A stretch of 64,000 nt of DNA from RGIG5579 sp045541915 (GCA_045541915.1 JAZQJZ010000032.1:124001-188000), one strand, 5' to 3'; shown: positions 27,249 through 35,954, numbered from the stretch's first letter. A program made the numbers and translations. The notes: generated by a model from the sequence alone, not told the origin.

Positions 27249-27302
27249 CAAACCATCATCCAAATGATACACTTTTCTCTTGTAAAGAAATGCTGGGAGG
27301 TA

Positions 27303-28280
27303 ATGATTTTGAGAATTGGAATTTACGGCTACGGCAACCTTGGCAAAGGGGTTGAGAAGGCAATTTTAAAAAATGAAGATGCCACATTGGTTGGAATTTT
27401 CACCAGAAGAGACCCAAGCTCTGTCCAATCTGTGACCGGCGCACCGGTGTTTTCCGCCAATGACGTTTTAAAATTTCAGGATCAGATTGATGTTATGATC
27501 CTCTGCGGAGGAAGTGCCACCGATCTTATTTTTCAAACTCCAGAGCTGGTGCAGCATTTCAATGTTGTGGATAGCTTTGACACCCATGCACGGATTCCCG
27601 AGCATTTTGAACAAGTGGACCGCGCTGCAAAAGGTGCAAACAAAATCGGTATTATCTCTTGCGGCTGGGATCCCGGTATGTTTTCCCTGATGCGAGTGTA
27701 TTCCGGGGCCGTTCTTCCTGACGGATCCGATTATACCTTCTGGGGAAAAGGAGTCAGCCAGGGGCACTCCGATGCCATTCGCAGAATTGAAGGCGTTTTG
27801 GATGCCAGACAATATACAGTTCCCATCGACAAAGCATTGGAAGCGGTTCGCAGCGGAACCAATCCTTCCCTCACAACGAGAGAAAAACACACAAGAGAAT
27901 GCTATGTTGTGGCAAAGGAAGGCGCTGATACTGCAAAAATTGAAAAAGAAATTAAAGAAATGCCCAATTACTTTGCCGACTATGACACAACCGTTCATTT
28001 TATTTCCCTGGAAGAATTAAAGCAGCATCATGCCTCGCTCCCTCACGGAGGCTTTGTCATTCGCACCGGCGAAACCTCCAGCGGTAACAAGCAGATGATT
28101 GAATATCGCTTGAAATTGGATTCCAATCCGGAGTTCACCGGAAGCGTTCTGGTTGCAGTTGCTCGCGGAGCGGTAAGACTCAGCCAAGAAGGTGCAAGCG
28201 GCGCCAAGACGATTTTAGATCTCCCGCCCTCCTACCTTTCTCCCCTTTCATCAGAAGAGCTTCGGGCTCATTACCTCTAA
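27303..28280 (+). CDS. ddh: meso-Diaminopimelate D-dehydrogenase
   Basis: NADPH-dependent one-step amination of tetrahydrodipicolinate to meso-DAP, the wall and lysine precursor. About 325 residues. Seen: RIGIYGYGNLGKGVE (NADPH), ILCGGSATDL, VVDSFDTHARIPEH, SCGWDPGMFSLMRV, and FWGKGVSQGHSDAIRRIEGV, all family signatures. The start may be the ATG at 27303, or a TTG at 27309 that is better spaced from GGGAGGT. The gene implies meso-DAP in the peptidoglycan or lysine synthesis by the dehydrogenase route. Confidence 0.95.
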   Translation: MILRIGIYGYGNLGKGVEKAILKNEDATLVGIFTRRDPSSVQSVTGAPVFSANDVLKFQDQIDVMILCGGSATDLIFQTPELVQHFNVVDSFDTHARIPEHFEQVDRAAKGANKIGIISCGWDPGMFSLMRVYSGAVLPDGSDYTFWGKGVSQGHSDAIRRIEGVLDARQYTVPIDKALEAVRSGTNPSLTTREKHTRECYVVAKEGADTAKIEKEIKEMPNYFADYDTTVHFISLEELKQHHASLPHGGFVIRTGETSSGNKQMIEYRLKLDSNPEFTGSVLVAVARGAVRLSQEGASGAKTILDLPPSYLSPLSSEELRAHYL

Positions 28281-28283
28281 AAC

Positions 28284-28320
28284 AAAAAACACCCTGCGAT
28301 TTTTTCGCAGGGTGTTTTTT
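28284..28320. terminator. Bidirectional terminator after ddh
   Basis: Long stem AAAAAACACCCTGCGA / TCGCAGGGTGTTTTTT with a T loop, shared by ddh and the convergent transporter gene. Confidence 0.95.
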
Positions 28321-28326
28321 ATTCGC

Positions 28327-28962
28327 TTAAATATTTCCTGTATCCAGTTTCAGAATGCCGATTTTCTTCAGAGCAACGATCACACGGACAAGGACAGGAG
28401 CGCAAATGAGGTTGACCGCAAATTCAATGAGAAAATTGATTCCCACAATGCCAACGATGACGAAAGCAAGAAGCGAAGCCGAGCCGGCAAAGTTCAATGC
28501 AATGTCACGATAAAAGACCACAAGTCCAATGGAAAAGATTCCGGTGTTCACAATTGGGCATGTAACGGCAGCGAGCGTAACGCCGAGATAGAGTTTCTTT
28601 TTCATCAGTGCAGCACCAATAAGCCCTGCAGCAAGACCGCTGGCAAATCCTTTAAAAATGCAGAGGAAAATGGTAAGCACAGGACGCTCGGCGAGCATAT
28701 TGGCAGCCAGAATACCGGCAGTCCCTTGCAAAACAGAAAATGCCACAACGCTGCCAAACACAGTTCCTAAAACAGAACCGAAAACCGGGCCGTAAAGAAT
28801 GGCGCCAAGTACAATGGGAACCAGCGTCAGGGTAATAGAAAGGCCGGTACCCGGAATGGCGATGGCACCGCCGAAATATTGAAGAACGGCAACCACAGCC
28901 ACTAAAACAGCCATCATCACAAGTCTTTGAATCCGTTCCTGTTGATTGATCGCTTTTGACAT
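28327..28962 (-). CDS. ECF transporter S component (vitamin-type)
   Basis: 211 residues, five or six membrane helices. Substrate-binding membrane subunit of an energy-coupling factor transporter. Seen: RLVMMAVLVAVVAVLQYFGG, LVPIVLGAILYGPVFGSVLG, KGFASGLAAGLIGAALMKK and PIVNTGIFSIGLVVF, all in the layout of the ECF S family (PF12822 type). Substrate unknown; the type II pantothenate kinase 2 kb away makes pantothenate a possibility only. AAGGAGG precedes the ATG. No EcfA/EcfT genes in the window. Confidence 0.85.
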   Translation of the reverse strand: MSKAINQQERIQRLVMMAVLVAVVAVLQYFGGAIAIPGTGLSITLTLVPIVLGAILYGPVFGSVLGTVFGSVVAFSVLQGTAGILAANMLAERPVLTIFLCIFKGFASGLAAGLIGAALMKKKLYLGVTLAAVTCPIVNTGIFSIGLVVFYRDIALNFAGSASLLAFVIVGIVGINFLIEFAVNLICAPVLVRVIVALKKIGILKLDTGNI

Positions 28963-29042
28963 TCTTTTTCCTCCTTAGAGCTTCAAACAAAAATTTTGAT
29001 GTGTAATTTTAGCATAATTCATCCAAAAAAGCAATATTTTTT

Positions 29043-30032
29043 TCAACCTTTTCCGTTTTTTATCAAAGCAACAATTCTCTTCCAGAGCAAAAACAAAGCA
29101 CGGCTTCGCCGTAAGAGTCGGTAAGAGATTTGATTGTCTGTTCCCACAATCAAGCCTTGTGCAGATGCCGAATGATGATCCTTTAAAAGGTTCTTCAGTT
29201 TTTGGTACGAGGCTTTGTCCAAGCAAGAGGCCCATGCCCGTTTGTTGGCAACGGAAAGCACCGCAAATAAGAGCGTTTTCTGTGCGATATGCAAATGATG
29301 GGGAAAATATTTTTTCATATTTTTCACCATTTTTTCTGCAGCTGTCAGTGCAGTTTCATAACGTAGAGAAAAGATCGCGTTCATAGCAGAAGAATCGTGC
29401 AGAAGATAGTGGTAACTATGCTTTTTTCTGCAAGAGACGGTTTTAGAGGAAAGGAGCGCATCCCAAAGGAACAGCATATCCTCGTGAATGGCAATTTCCG
29501 GATCAAACCATACACCGGCTAAAACCTCTTTGCGATAAAGCTTATTCATCAGATATCCATTGAACTTACCTTCCAAATGCATAGAGGAGATGGCTTGTTC
29601 CGGAGTAAGCAAAATCGTTTCATCGGAATCCTCATAGGGGAACGGCTTTTCTTCACTCTCATAAAAGATCATTGACAAGGAGGCAATATCACAGTTTGTT
29701 TCTTCCATGAGGGAAACAAGACTCTCGATGTGGTCCGGTTCCATTCTGTCATCACTGTCGAGAAACGCAATGTAATCACCGTCAGCATTCTCAAGTCCCA
29801 AATTCCTGGCAGAGGAAACTCCTCCGTTTTTCTTATGAAGCACGCGAACGCGAGGGTCGATCGCTGCAAAATCGTCGCAAAGACGATCACAGCCATCAGG
29901 AGAACCGTCATCGATCAAGAGGATCTCAAGATCGGGATAGCTTTGTTTCAAGGCAGATTCCACTGCACATTTCACCCAGTCCGGGTGCTTGTAAACCGGC
30001 ACAATAAGAGACACCTTACCAAATGAAGCCAT
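29043..30032 (-). CDS. Family 2 glycosyltransferase
   Basis: About 329 residues. Seen: GT-A fold start VSLIVPVYKHPDWVKCAVES, LEILLIDDGSPDGC, KNGGVSSARNLGLENADGDYIAFLDSDD (metal-binding DSD), and a C-terminal helical region. Likely transfers a sugar onto a wall or surface polymer; acceptor and donor unknown. AAAGGA is 10 bases before the ATG. Third gene of an operon with a FAD enzyme and a histidine phosphatase. Confidence 0.9.
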   Translation of the reverse strand: MASFGKVSLIVPVYKHPDWVKCAVESALKQSYPDLEILLIDDGSPDGCDRLCDDFAAIDPRVRVLHKKNGGVSSARNLGLENADGDYIAFLDSDDRMEPDHIESLVSLMEETNCDIASLSMIFYESEEKPFPYEDSDETILLTPEQAISSMHLEGKFNGYLMNKLYRKEVLAGVWFDPEIAIHEDMLFLWDALLSSKTVSCRKKHSYHYLLHDSSAMNAIFSLRYETALTAAEKMVKNMKKYFPHHLHIAQKTLLFAVLSVANKRAWASCLDKASYQKLKNLLKDHHSASAQGLIVGTDNQISYRLLRRSRALFLLWKRIVALIKNGKG

Positions 30033-30053
30033 CAAAAATCAATCCTTTCTTGA

Positions 30054-30782
30054 TCAGTGTCCTTCCTCTCCATCAAAGGTTTCGCAAAAACGGGCAGAAA
30101 AGGACGGCTCCTCATTGCCAAGCGCAAGATGAGACAAATCCCCGTATCCGATACAGCGAAAGGAAACAAGTCCCTCTTCCCTCTCTTCGGTTACAATGGT
30201 GGTAACAGAGGTAGGAAGTGCACAAAAATGCTGCCAGAAAATGTAGGGAGAAGCTCCCGTCAAAATAGATAAGATTGACCCCAAAAGAGCAAAATGACAG
30301 AAAAGCACAACCGTATCCCGATTGGAACGCACCGCGCGAAAGAGCTTTGTGTCCCCTTCTCGCTCATAGCCGTGTTTTTTCAAGAGCGCTTCCAGGCCTT
30401 CTTTTATCATATTGTATTTTTCTTCCACGTCCGTTTGAGAAAGCAGTGGATCCTCCATCCAGCGCTCCCCGTTATAAAGCAAGGGGTGTTTGGTGAAAAA
30501 GCTTGGCATCAGATCCCAGCAAATGGTACGCTTGTGGGTTGTGGGATTGAAAATTTTGCCGGAAAATTCTTTCATCCAAGGCAAAGTCTCGTATTCGAAG
30601 CCAAGCACCTTTTGCGAGGCCTGACAAGTCTTTTGTGCTCTTCCTTTGGGAGAACAATAGACCGTATCGGGTTTGATTCTCTTTACCACCTCAGAAAGGA
30701 GGGCCGCCTCTACCTCCCCCTTGGCAGTGATGGTATCGTTCAGATAATCCGGATCGCCGTGTCGAATAATAATCAGTTTCAT
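30054..30782 (-). CDS. Histidine phosphatase family protein
   Basis: 242 residues. Seen: LIIIRHGDPDYLN with the catalytic RHG, YCSPKGRAQKTCQ (second arginine), and VVLFCHFALLGSIL with the second histidine. Belongs to the phosphoglycerate-mutase-like phosphatases; substrate unknown. The start overlaps the stop of the FAD enzyme gene as ATGA, so the two are translationally coupled. Confidence 0.88.
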   Translation of the reverse strand: MKLIIIRHGDPDYLNDTITAKGEVEAALLSEVVKRIKPDTVYCSPKGRAQKTCQASQKVLGFEYETLPWMKEFSGKIFNPTTHKRTICWDLMPSFFTKHPLLYNGERWMEDPLLSQTDVEEKYNMIKEGLEALLKKHGYEREGDTKLFRAVRSNRDTVVLFCHFALLGSILSILTGASPYIFWQHFCALPTSVTTIVTEEREEGLVSFRCIGYGDLSHLALGNEEPSFSARFCETFDGEEGH

Positions 30783-32374
30783 ACTCTATCCTCTAATTCT
30801 TTTAAATACGCTTCTACCGCCTTCATTCCATCCATTGCGGATGACATAATACCCCCGGCATAACCGGCCCCCTCGCCAATGGGATAAAGGCCGGAAAGGG
30901 AGCTTTGATAGTTTTCGCCTCGCACGATTCGCACCGGGCAGGTTGCACGGGATTCCACACCAGTCAAAACCGCCTCGGGATCATCAAAGCCGGAAAGAAT
31001 TTTCCCCATTTTTACAATTCCCTCTCGCAATGCAGTACAATACTCCGCGGAAAAAATATCATCCAGATCTACTTTTTTCACTCCTCTGGCATACGTAGGC
31101 AACACAGAGCCGAAATCGGCACTATTGCAGCCGGAAAGAAAATCTCCGACCAGCTGGCAAGGTGCTTTGAAGCTTCCGCCGGCAGCCAAAAATGCTTTTT
31201 CCTCCAGACGTCGCTGAAAATCAAATCCGGAAAACAGATCCTCTCCCAGCTCATCCGGCAGTACATTTAGAAGAAGAGCGGAATTTGCATTCTTGCCATT
31301 CCGGTCAAAATAGCTCATTCCGTTGGTAACAACGCCCCCATCTTCGCTGGCGGCAGGTACCACAACACCGCCGGGACACATGCAAAAAGTATAGAGCGTT
31401 TTCCCGGTGGAGGTAGGAACGGCAAGCTTATAGTCAGCAGCAGGTAAATCGGGTGAAGAGGCCAAAAGTCCGAACTGGGCCAAATTGATCTTTTCTTGGA
31501 GGTGCTCAATTCGAACCCCAACGGAAAAGATCTTCTTCTCCATTTTGATTCCCACCCGTTGAAGGGCACGAAATGTGTCTCTCGCGCTATGGCCGATTCC
31601 AAGAAAAAGGGCTCGGCAAGGCAGAGTCCTTTCGCCATCCGGAAAGAGGATTTTGGCTCCGATGAGATGACCATCTCGGGTCACCGGCTCCAAAAAGCGG
31701 CTGCCAAAATGTAAGGTTCCTCCCAAGCGGCATATTTCCTCACGGATTCCGCGAACCGCCAGGCGCAAACGATCAGTTCCAATATGAGGCTTATTCAAAT
31801 ACAGAATTTCTTCCGGAGCACCGGCTTTTACAAATTCTTTCAGGACAAAGCGACCGCGGTAATTCTTATCCTTTAAGAGAGTATTGAGTTTTCCGTCGGA
31901 AAAGGTGCCTGCGCCACCCTCGCCAAACTGAATGTTAGACTCCAAAACAAGGCCTTCACCGTCGAAAAACCGTTTTACATCCTGCTGCCTATCCTCCACT
32001 CTTTTCCCCCTTTCGATCACAATGGGAGAAAGACCGGCTCTGGCAAGGAGCAAGGCGGCAAACATTCCGGCCGGGCCAAAGCCCACCACCACCGGTCTTG
32101 ATTCAGTAGAAAAGCCGGTTTTCACCTGGTATTCGGATTCCGGATGAATCACTTGGCAATTTCTGGACAAACGGGGAATCATTCCGGGTTTTAGCGAAAC
32201 CTGAACCGTATAGAGAAAGGAAAGTTTCCCTTTTCTGGCATCCAAGGATTTACGATACAAGTCAAGATTCAAAATATCTTCCGGCGACACTGACATTTCT
32301 TTTGCTGCTTTTTTCATCAAAAGGTCGCATCTCTCTCCGGGAAGAAGCCGAAGACCGGAAATACGATACTGCAT
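30779..32374 (-). CDS. FAD-dependent dehydrogenase of COG2509 type
   Basis: 531 residues. Seen: an N-terminal domain of about 90 residues (VKTGF...), then the FAD site VVVGFGPAGMFAALLLARAGL, NIQFGEGGAGTFSDGKLNT, LNKPHIGTDRL, GIGHSARDTF, FCMCPGGVVVPA and a C-terminal EGAGYAGGIMSSAMDG that completes FAD binding. The family is conserved in Bacillota, with no agreed substrate. AAGGAGG precedes the ATG, and the tRNA-Leu promoter overlaps this ribosome site on the other strand. Confidence 0.9.
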   Translation of the reverse strand: MQYRISGLRLLPGERCDLLMKKAAKEMSVSPEDILNLDLYRKSLDARKGKLSFLYTVQVSLKPGMIPRLSRNCQVIHPESEYQVKTGFSTESRPVVVGFGPAGMFAALLLARAGLSPIVIERGKRVEDRQQDVKRFFDGEGLVLESNIQFGEGGAGTFSDGKLNTLLKDKNYRGRFVLKEFVKAGAPEEILYLNKPHIGTDRLRLAVRGIREEICRLGGTLHFGSRFLEPVTRDGHLIGAKILFPDGERTLPCRALFLGIGHSARDTFRALQRVGIKMEKKIFSVGVRIEHLQEKINLAQFGLLASSPDLPAADYKLAVPTSTGKTLYTFCMCPGGVVVPAASEDGGVVTNGMSYFDRNGKNANSALLLNVLPDELGEDLFSGFDFQRRLEEKAFLAAGGSFKAPCQLVGDFLSGCNSADFGSVLPTYARGVKKVDLDDIFSAEYCTALREGIVKMGKILSGFDDPEAVLTGVESRATCPVRIVRGENYQSSLSGLYPIGEGAGYAGGIMSSAMDGMKAVEAYLKELEDRV

Positions 32375-32384
32375 AGAATCCTCC

Positions 32385-32413
32385 TTGACAAATGGATCAA
32401 AATCGTGTAAACT
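32385..32413 (+). promoter_or_regulatory. Promoter of tRNA-Leu
   Basis: TTGACA (32385-32390) and TAAACT (32408-32413), 17-base spacer, 12 bases before the mature tRNA end. Confidence 0.75.
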
Positions 32414-32425
32414 AAGCCAAAATAC

Positions 32426-32508
32426 GCGGGTATGGCGGAATTGGCAGACGCGCCAGATTTAGGATCTGGTGGGTAACCGTGCAGGTTCAAGTCCTGTTAC
32501 CCGTACCA
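32426..32508 (+). tRNA. tRNA-Leu (anticodon UAG)
   Basis: 83 bases with encoded CCA. Acceptor stem GCGGGTA / TACCCGT with one G-U pair, anticodon stem CCAGA / TCTGG around loop TTTAGGA (anticodon TAG), and T arm CAGG-TTCAAGT-CCTG. The variable arm is of the class II type expected for leucine tRNAs. Decodes CUA and probably other CUN codons. Confidence 0.97.
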
Positions 32509-32511
32509 AAG

Positions 32512-32540
32512 ATCCTCATTCGGAAGAATGGGGATTTTTA
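32512..32540 (+). terminator. Terminator of tRNA-Leu
   Basis: Stem ATCCTCATTC / GAATGGGGAT (one U-G pair), loop GGAA, then TTTTTAC. Four bases after the tRNA CCA. Confidence 0.85.
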
Positions 32541-32595
32541 CTTTTTCGCTCTTTACCATTCTCTTCGTTTTTTAATAAAGGTTTTAAAGATGAAA

Positions 32596-32620
32596 CAAGC
32601 GCCCACTACCGGGTGCTTGT
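32596..32620 (+). terminator. Second hairpin terminator
   Basis: Stem AAGCGCCC / GGGTGCTT with loop ACTACC, followed by GTTTTTTG on the plus strand. It may also stop the convergent gene at 32633, though the minus-strand T tract is short. Confidence 0.65.
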
Positions 32621-32632
32621 TTTTTGACTTTT

Positions 32633-33175
32633 TCATTTCTTTGTAGGAACTGGATAATGCTTCAAAAGGCCGCGATACACAGACTTTGCACCGGGAAAAT
32701 CATAAAAATCACAAGGCTTCACAATGTGGGAAAACCGCTCAGAGCCGCTGATATTGAACCGACGAAACAGCGCGGCCACAAATTCTGAGCAATAATACTT
32801 TTTCTCCACCGGGTATTTTACACCAAGCGCGGCAAAGCAAAGCCCAATGAAATTATAGCTATAAGAGTCCCGCTTTTCATACATTTCATCAAGGAAATTC
32901 TGGAGTTCCAGATAGGTTTCCTCCGGGATCTTCAAAGAAAGTACCTCGCATCGAGTGCCGGGAAAACGGTAAAAAGTTCCCTTCCACAGATATTCCTTCA
33001 CAAAACCGCCCCAGAAAGGATTATACGGACGCCTTCTGCCAAAAGACCACATTGGATCCAAATCGGGCACAAGCGAAATGGAGATATGATTGAATTCCGC
33101 ACGGGTCACAACCTTGATCAATTGGGATAAAACCGAACGGGTTTGGGTTAAAACAAGAAAAATTTCCCGACTCAA
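32633..33175 (-). CDS. Permuted papain-like (YiiX/NlpC-type) amidase-like protein
   Basis: About 180 residues. Seen: FNHISISLVPDLDPMWSFGR with a histidine, a middle YNFIGLCFAALGVKYP, and YYCSEFVAALFRRF with a cysteine. A His-then-Cys order is that of the permuted NlpC/P60 families such as YiiX, where Cys and His form the catalytic pair; hydrolysis of an amide is inferred. The true start is TTG 33175: it follows GGAAGGAGG by 8 bases, while the longer frame would run back through the gene's own promoter. Confidence 0.7.
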   Translation of the reverse strand: MSREIFLVLTQTRSVLSQLIKVVTRAEFNHISISLVPDLDPMWSFGRRRPYNPFWGGFVKEYLWKGTFYRFPGTRCEVLSLKIPEETYLELQNFLDEMYEKRDSYSYNFIGLCFAALGVKYPVEKKYYCSEFVAALFRRFNISGSERFSHIVKPCDFYDFPGAKSVYRGLLKHYPVPTKK

Positions 33176-33209
33176 AATAGGCGCCTCCTTCCTAACAATT
33201 TTCACCGAC

Positions 33210-33238
33210 ATTATAATATTTTTATGGTTTTTCGTCAA
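33210..33238 (-). promoter_or_regulatory. Promoter of the papain-like gene
   Basis: TTGACG (33233-33238) and TATAAT (33210-33215), 17-base spacer. Its position rules out the upstream ATG starts of the gene at 33175. Confidence 0.85.
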
Positions 33239-33331
33239 GGTCATCTTTCTTAACATTTCTTCCCATTCCGACTTGTTTTTTTTCGTGCTTTGCGTGTATA
33301 ATAAGGTTGAACATAAAATGAGAGGTTATTT

Positions 33332-34723
33332 ATGAACAAAGATGAAAAACAATTTCAAAGAATGACCGAACGTCCTCTACCAGGCTTAATTCTTTCCTTG
33401 GGGCTCCCTACCTTGGCGGGGATGCTGATCACTTCCTTTTATAATCTGGTGGATACCTATTTTGTATCGAACCTTGGCACCTCCCAATCTGCCGCCGTCA
33501 GCGTTGTATTTTCCCTGATGGCCATCATCCAGGCAGCAGGCTTTGGAATCGGTATGGGAAGTGGAAGTCTGATCAGCAGAAGTCTTGGAGAGAAAAAGGA
33601 AAAAGATGCCAATGAATATGCATCTTCCGCTTTCTTTTCAGCCTTTTGCTTCGGCTTGATCCTTTTGATCCTGGGATCGACTTTTTCCCGACAAATCGTT
33701 GGGATCTTGGGTGCAAAGGGCGAGATCCTTCCCTACGCTGCCGACTATGCAAAAGTAATTTCCTTCGGCGCGCCGATTATGTGTGCCTCCTTTGTGATCA
33801 ACAACGTTCTCAGAGCACAAGGAAAAACCGTTTCTTCTATGATCGGTTTAACTTTTGGCGGAATTCTGAATATGTTTTTGGATTACCTTTTTATTCGCCA
33901 TTTCCAAATGGGAGTCGGCGGAGCTGCTTTGGCTACTGTGATCGGACAGGCAGCAAGCTTTTCAGTCCTTTTGCTCCTCTCGTTTTCAAAAAGCAGTATT
34001 GTTCGCTTTCGCTTCTCATTTGTTTCCCGGCGTGCAAAAACTTATTTTATGATTTTCAAAAACGGACTTCCCACCTTTTTCCGTCAGGGCCTTGCCAGTT
34101 TTTCCACCGCAATTCTCAATCATATTGCCACTTCTCTTACCCCCTCCGAAATCACAAACGAAGCACTTGTTGCGGCGGTTGGAATCTGTACCAAAATCTA
34201 TATGTTCGTCCGTTCCGTAGTTATTGGCTTCGGTCAAGGATATCAGCCCATTGCCGGCTATAATTACGGAGCAAAAAAATACGACCGTGTGAAGAAAGCC
34301 TTTCGCTTGGTGGTACTTTACGGCACCGCATTTTGCATCGTTGCAACTGTGGGAATGACCCTTTTTGCTGAGCCGGTTATGAATTTCTTTATCCAGGATT
34401 CCAACCCGGAAAAGGAAAGGCTTGTAATCGAAATGGGAAAAAAGGCTATGATCTATCTTGCCTTTACCATCCCCTTTCTTTCCTATTCCACCATGGCCAA
34501 TCAAACGCTTCAAGTACTGGGACAAAGCACAGGTGCCACGTTTCTTGCCAGCTGTCGTCAGGGTATCTTTTATGTGCCGCTGATTTTCATTCTTTCCCGG
34601 TTCTTTCACATCAACGGGGTTTTGCTGACGCAGCCCTTGGCAGATCTTTTGACCCTTCTTGTTACCATTCCCCTTCAGATTCGATTCTTTAAAACCATGA
34701 AAGGAAATCTTTCTTCCCAATGA
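33332..34723 (+). CDS. MATE family efflux transporter (first)
   Basis: 463 residues, about 12 membrane helices. Seen: PGLILSLGLPTLAGMLITSFYNLVDTYFVSNLGT, GIGMGSGSLISRSLG, and the repeated second half with GFGQGYQPIAGYNYGAKKYDRV, the MATE signature. Exports organic cations or drugs using Na+ or H+; substrate unknown. GAGAGG precedes the ATG and a TATAAT is at about 33296. Overlaps the next gene as ATGA. Confidence 0.92.
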   Translation: MNKDEKQFQRMTERPLPGLILSLGLPTLAGMLITSFYNLVDTYFVSNLGTSQSAAVSVVFSLMAIIQAAGFGIGMGSGSLISRSLGEKKEKDANEYASSAFFSAFCFGLILLILGSTFSRQIVGILGAKGEILPYAADYAKVISFGAPIMCASFVINNVLRAQGKTVSSMIGLTFGGILNMFLDYLFIRHFQMGVGGAALATVIGQAASFSVLLLLSFSKSSIVRFRFSFVSRRAKTYFMIFKNGLPTFFRQGLASFSTAILNHIATSLTPSEITNEALVAAVGICTKIYMFVRSVVIGFGQGYQPIAGYNYGAKKYDRVKKAFRLVVLYGTAFCIVATVGMTLFAEPVMNFFIQDSNPEKERLVIEMGKKAMIYLAFTIPFLSYSTMANQTLQVLGQSTGATFLASCRQGIFYVPLIFILSRFFHINGVLLTQPLADLLTLLVTIPLQIRFFKTMKGNLSSQ

Positions 34724-35286
34724 ACTTCCCCTTCAATGCTCTTGGCCTTTCTCACAAATTCATAAAGGAAAATATTGCTCCCGGTGCATTTTGCATTGAC
34801 GGGACTGCCGGGCGTGGGCGTGATACACTTTTTCTTGCCAAAGCCGTTGGCGAGACCGGCCGCGTGATTGCCTTTGACATTCAGGAAGAAGCGGTAACAA
34901 GCACAAAAGAGCTTCTGGCCTCCGAAAACATTCAAAATGCCGAAGTTTATCATTGCTGCCATAGCAAAATGGCCTCCTTTGCCGACGAAGGCAGTGTGGA
35001 TGCCATCATGTTCAATTTCGGTTGGCTTCCCGGTGGCGACCACAAGATTTTTTCTACCACCGAAACCTCTATCCCTGCCATTCGCGCAGCCCTTTCCCTT
35101 CTAAAGCCTGGCGGAGTCATGTCCATTTGCCTCTATTACGGGAAAGAAAACGGAACCAGCGAACGGGACGGGATCTTGAAGGAACTAAAAGGGCTTAATC
35201 CCGACCATTTTTCTGTTTTATATACCGACTTTATCAATCGAACAGGTGATCCTCCTCTGGCGGTTCTCATTGAAAAAAGTCTATAA
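34720..35286 (+). CDS. mnmM: MnmM/YtqB-like tRNA U34 methyltransferase
   Basis: 188 residues. Seen: SAM-binding FCIDGTAGRGRDTLFLAKAVG, VIAFDIQEEAV, VDAIMFNFGWLPGGDHKIFSTTETS and LLKPGGVMSICLYYGKE. These are the marks of the PF06962 family, of which Bacillus YtqB is MnmM and converts nm5U34 to mnm5U34 in tRNA. With mnmE and mnmG also in the window, the same role is probable. Coupled by ATGA to a MATE gene, an unexpected partner. Confidence 0.85.
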   Translation: MNFPFNALGLSHKFIKENIAPGAFCIDGTAGRGRDTLFLAKAVGETGRVIAFDIQEEAVTSTKELLASENIQNAEVYHCCHSKMASFADEGSVDAIMFNFGWLPGGDHKIFSTTETSIPAIRAALSLLKPGGVMSICLYYGKENGTSERDGILKELKGLNPDHFSVLYTDFINRTGDPPLAVLIEKSL

Positions 35287-35312
35287 AAAAATGAGCGTTT
35301 TCACGCTCATTT
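35287..35312. terminator. Bidirectional terminator between mnmM and marR
   Basis: Stem AAATGAGCGT / ACGCTCATTT with loop TTTC. It overlaps the last codons of the marR-type gene. Confidence 0.85.
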
Positions 35313-35774
35313 GATATTTCCTTGAGGAAGTCCGTTTTCCGATATGGAAAGTAGGTTATTTGTGATCATTTGCAAGGATTCCACAAAAACTCTCCGATTT
35401 TCTTCGGAAAGGCCTAAATTTGCTTGCTCCACGGCAGTTTTGATTCGATCCTTTACATGCCGGGTGACCTTTTTTCCCCGCTCCGTCAAAAACCAACGAA
35501 TCCGATACATCTTTCCACCGTCTTCTTCCTTGGTGACAAGTCCGTTTTTTTCCATTTCGGAGACAGCGCGGGAAACTGCAGCTTTATCCAAATCGCAAAG
35601 CTCACAGAGCTTTGCGGCCGTAACACCGTTTTCGCAATCCCGGTCCATAGCTGCCAGATATTGAACAAACGAGCCTTTCATTCCGATCTTTTTCATTTCA
35701 TCGTTACAGATCTTGTGAATGGAATAGGAAATGGATGAGATCGCCATAGAAAAGCGAATGTATCGAAGAAGCAT
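35307..35774 (-). CDS. MarR family transcriptional regulator
   Basis: 155 residues. Winged-helix DNA-binding regulator. Seen: GVTAAKLCELCDLDKAAVSRAVSEMEKNGLVTKEE (helix-turn-helix) and a wing with RIRWFLTERGKKVTR. Ligand and targets unknown. Divergent from yhcH, with back-to-back promoters and a palindrome in its 5' region, so self-control and control of yhcH are plausible. GGGGGA precedes the ATG. Confidence 0.9.
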   Translation of the reverse strand: MLLRYIRFSMAISSISYSIHKICNDEMKKIGMKGSFVQYLAAMDRDCENGVTAAKLCELCDLDKAAVSRAVSEMEKNGLVTKEEDGGKMYRIRWFLTERGKKVTRHVKDRIKTAVEQANLGLSEENRRVFVESLQMITNNLLSISENGLPQGNIK

Positions 35775-35794
35775 GGTTTCCCCCTATGTTTTTT

Positions 35795-35810
35795 TGTTGT
35801 GTTATCAACA
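35795..35810. promoter_or_regulatory. Candidate MarR operator
   Basis: Inverted repeat TGTTG-N6-CAACA between the marR -10 element and its ATG. Binding by the MarR protein is inferred from position only. Confidence 0.4.
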
Positions 35811-35815
35811 GGTTC

Positions 35816-35844
35816 ATTATATCTTCAACTGAATATTTTGTCAA
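35816..35844 (-). promoter_or_regulatory. Promoter of the marR gene
   Basis: TTGACA (35839-35844) and TATAAT (35816-35821), 17-base spacer. Confidence 0.85.
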
Positions 35845-35852
35845 ACTTTTTC

Positions 35853-35882
35853 TTGACAAGATAGTACTCTTTGCACCATAAT
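35853..35882 (+). promoter_or_regulatory. Promoter of yhcH
   Basis: TTGACA (35853-35858) and CATAAT (35877-35882), 18-base spacer. Its -35 box and that of marR form the perfect inverted repeat TTGTCAA-N8-TTGACAA at 35838-35859. Confidence 0.8.
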
Positions 35883-35954
35883 ATCACCAGATGGATCGAA
35901 TAGCATTCCCTTTTTGATCCGCGATGAAATGAAGATAATAAAGGAGATTTTACT

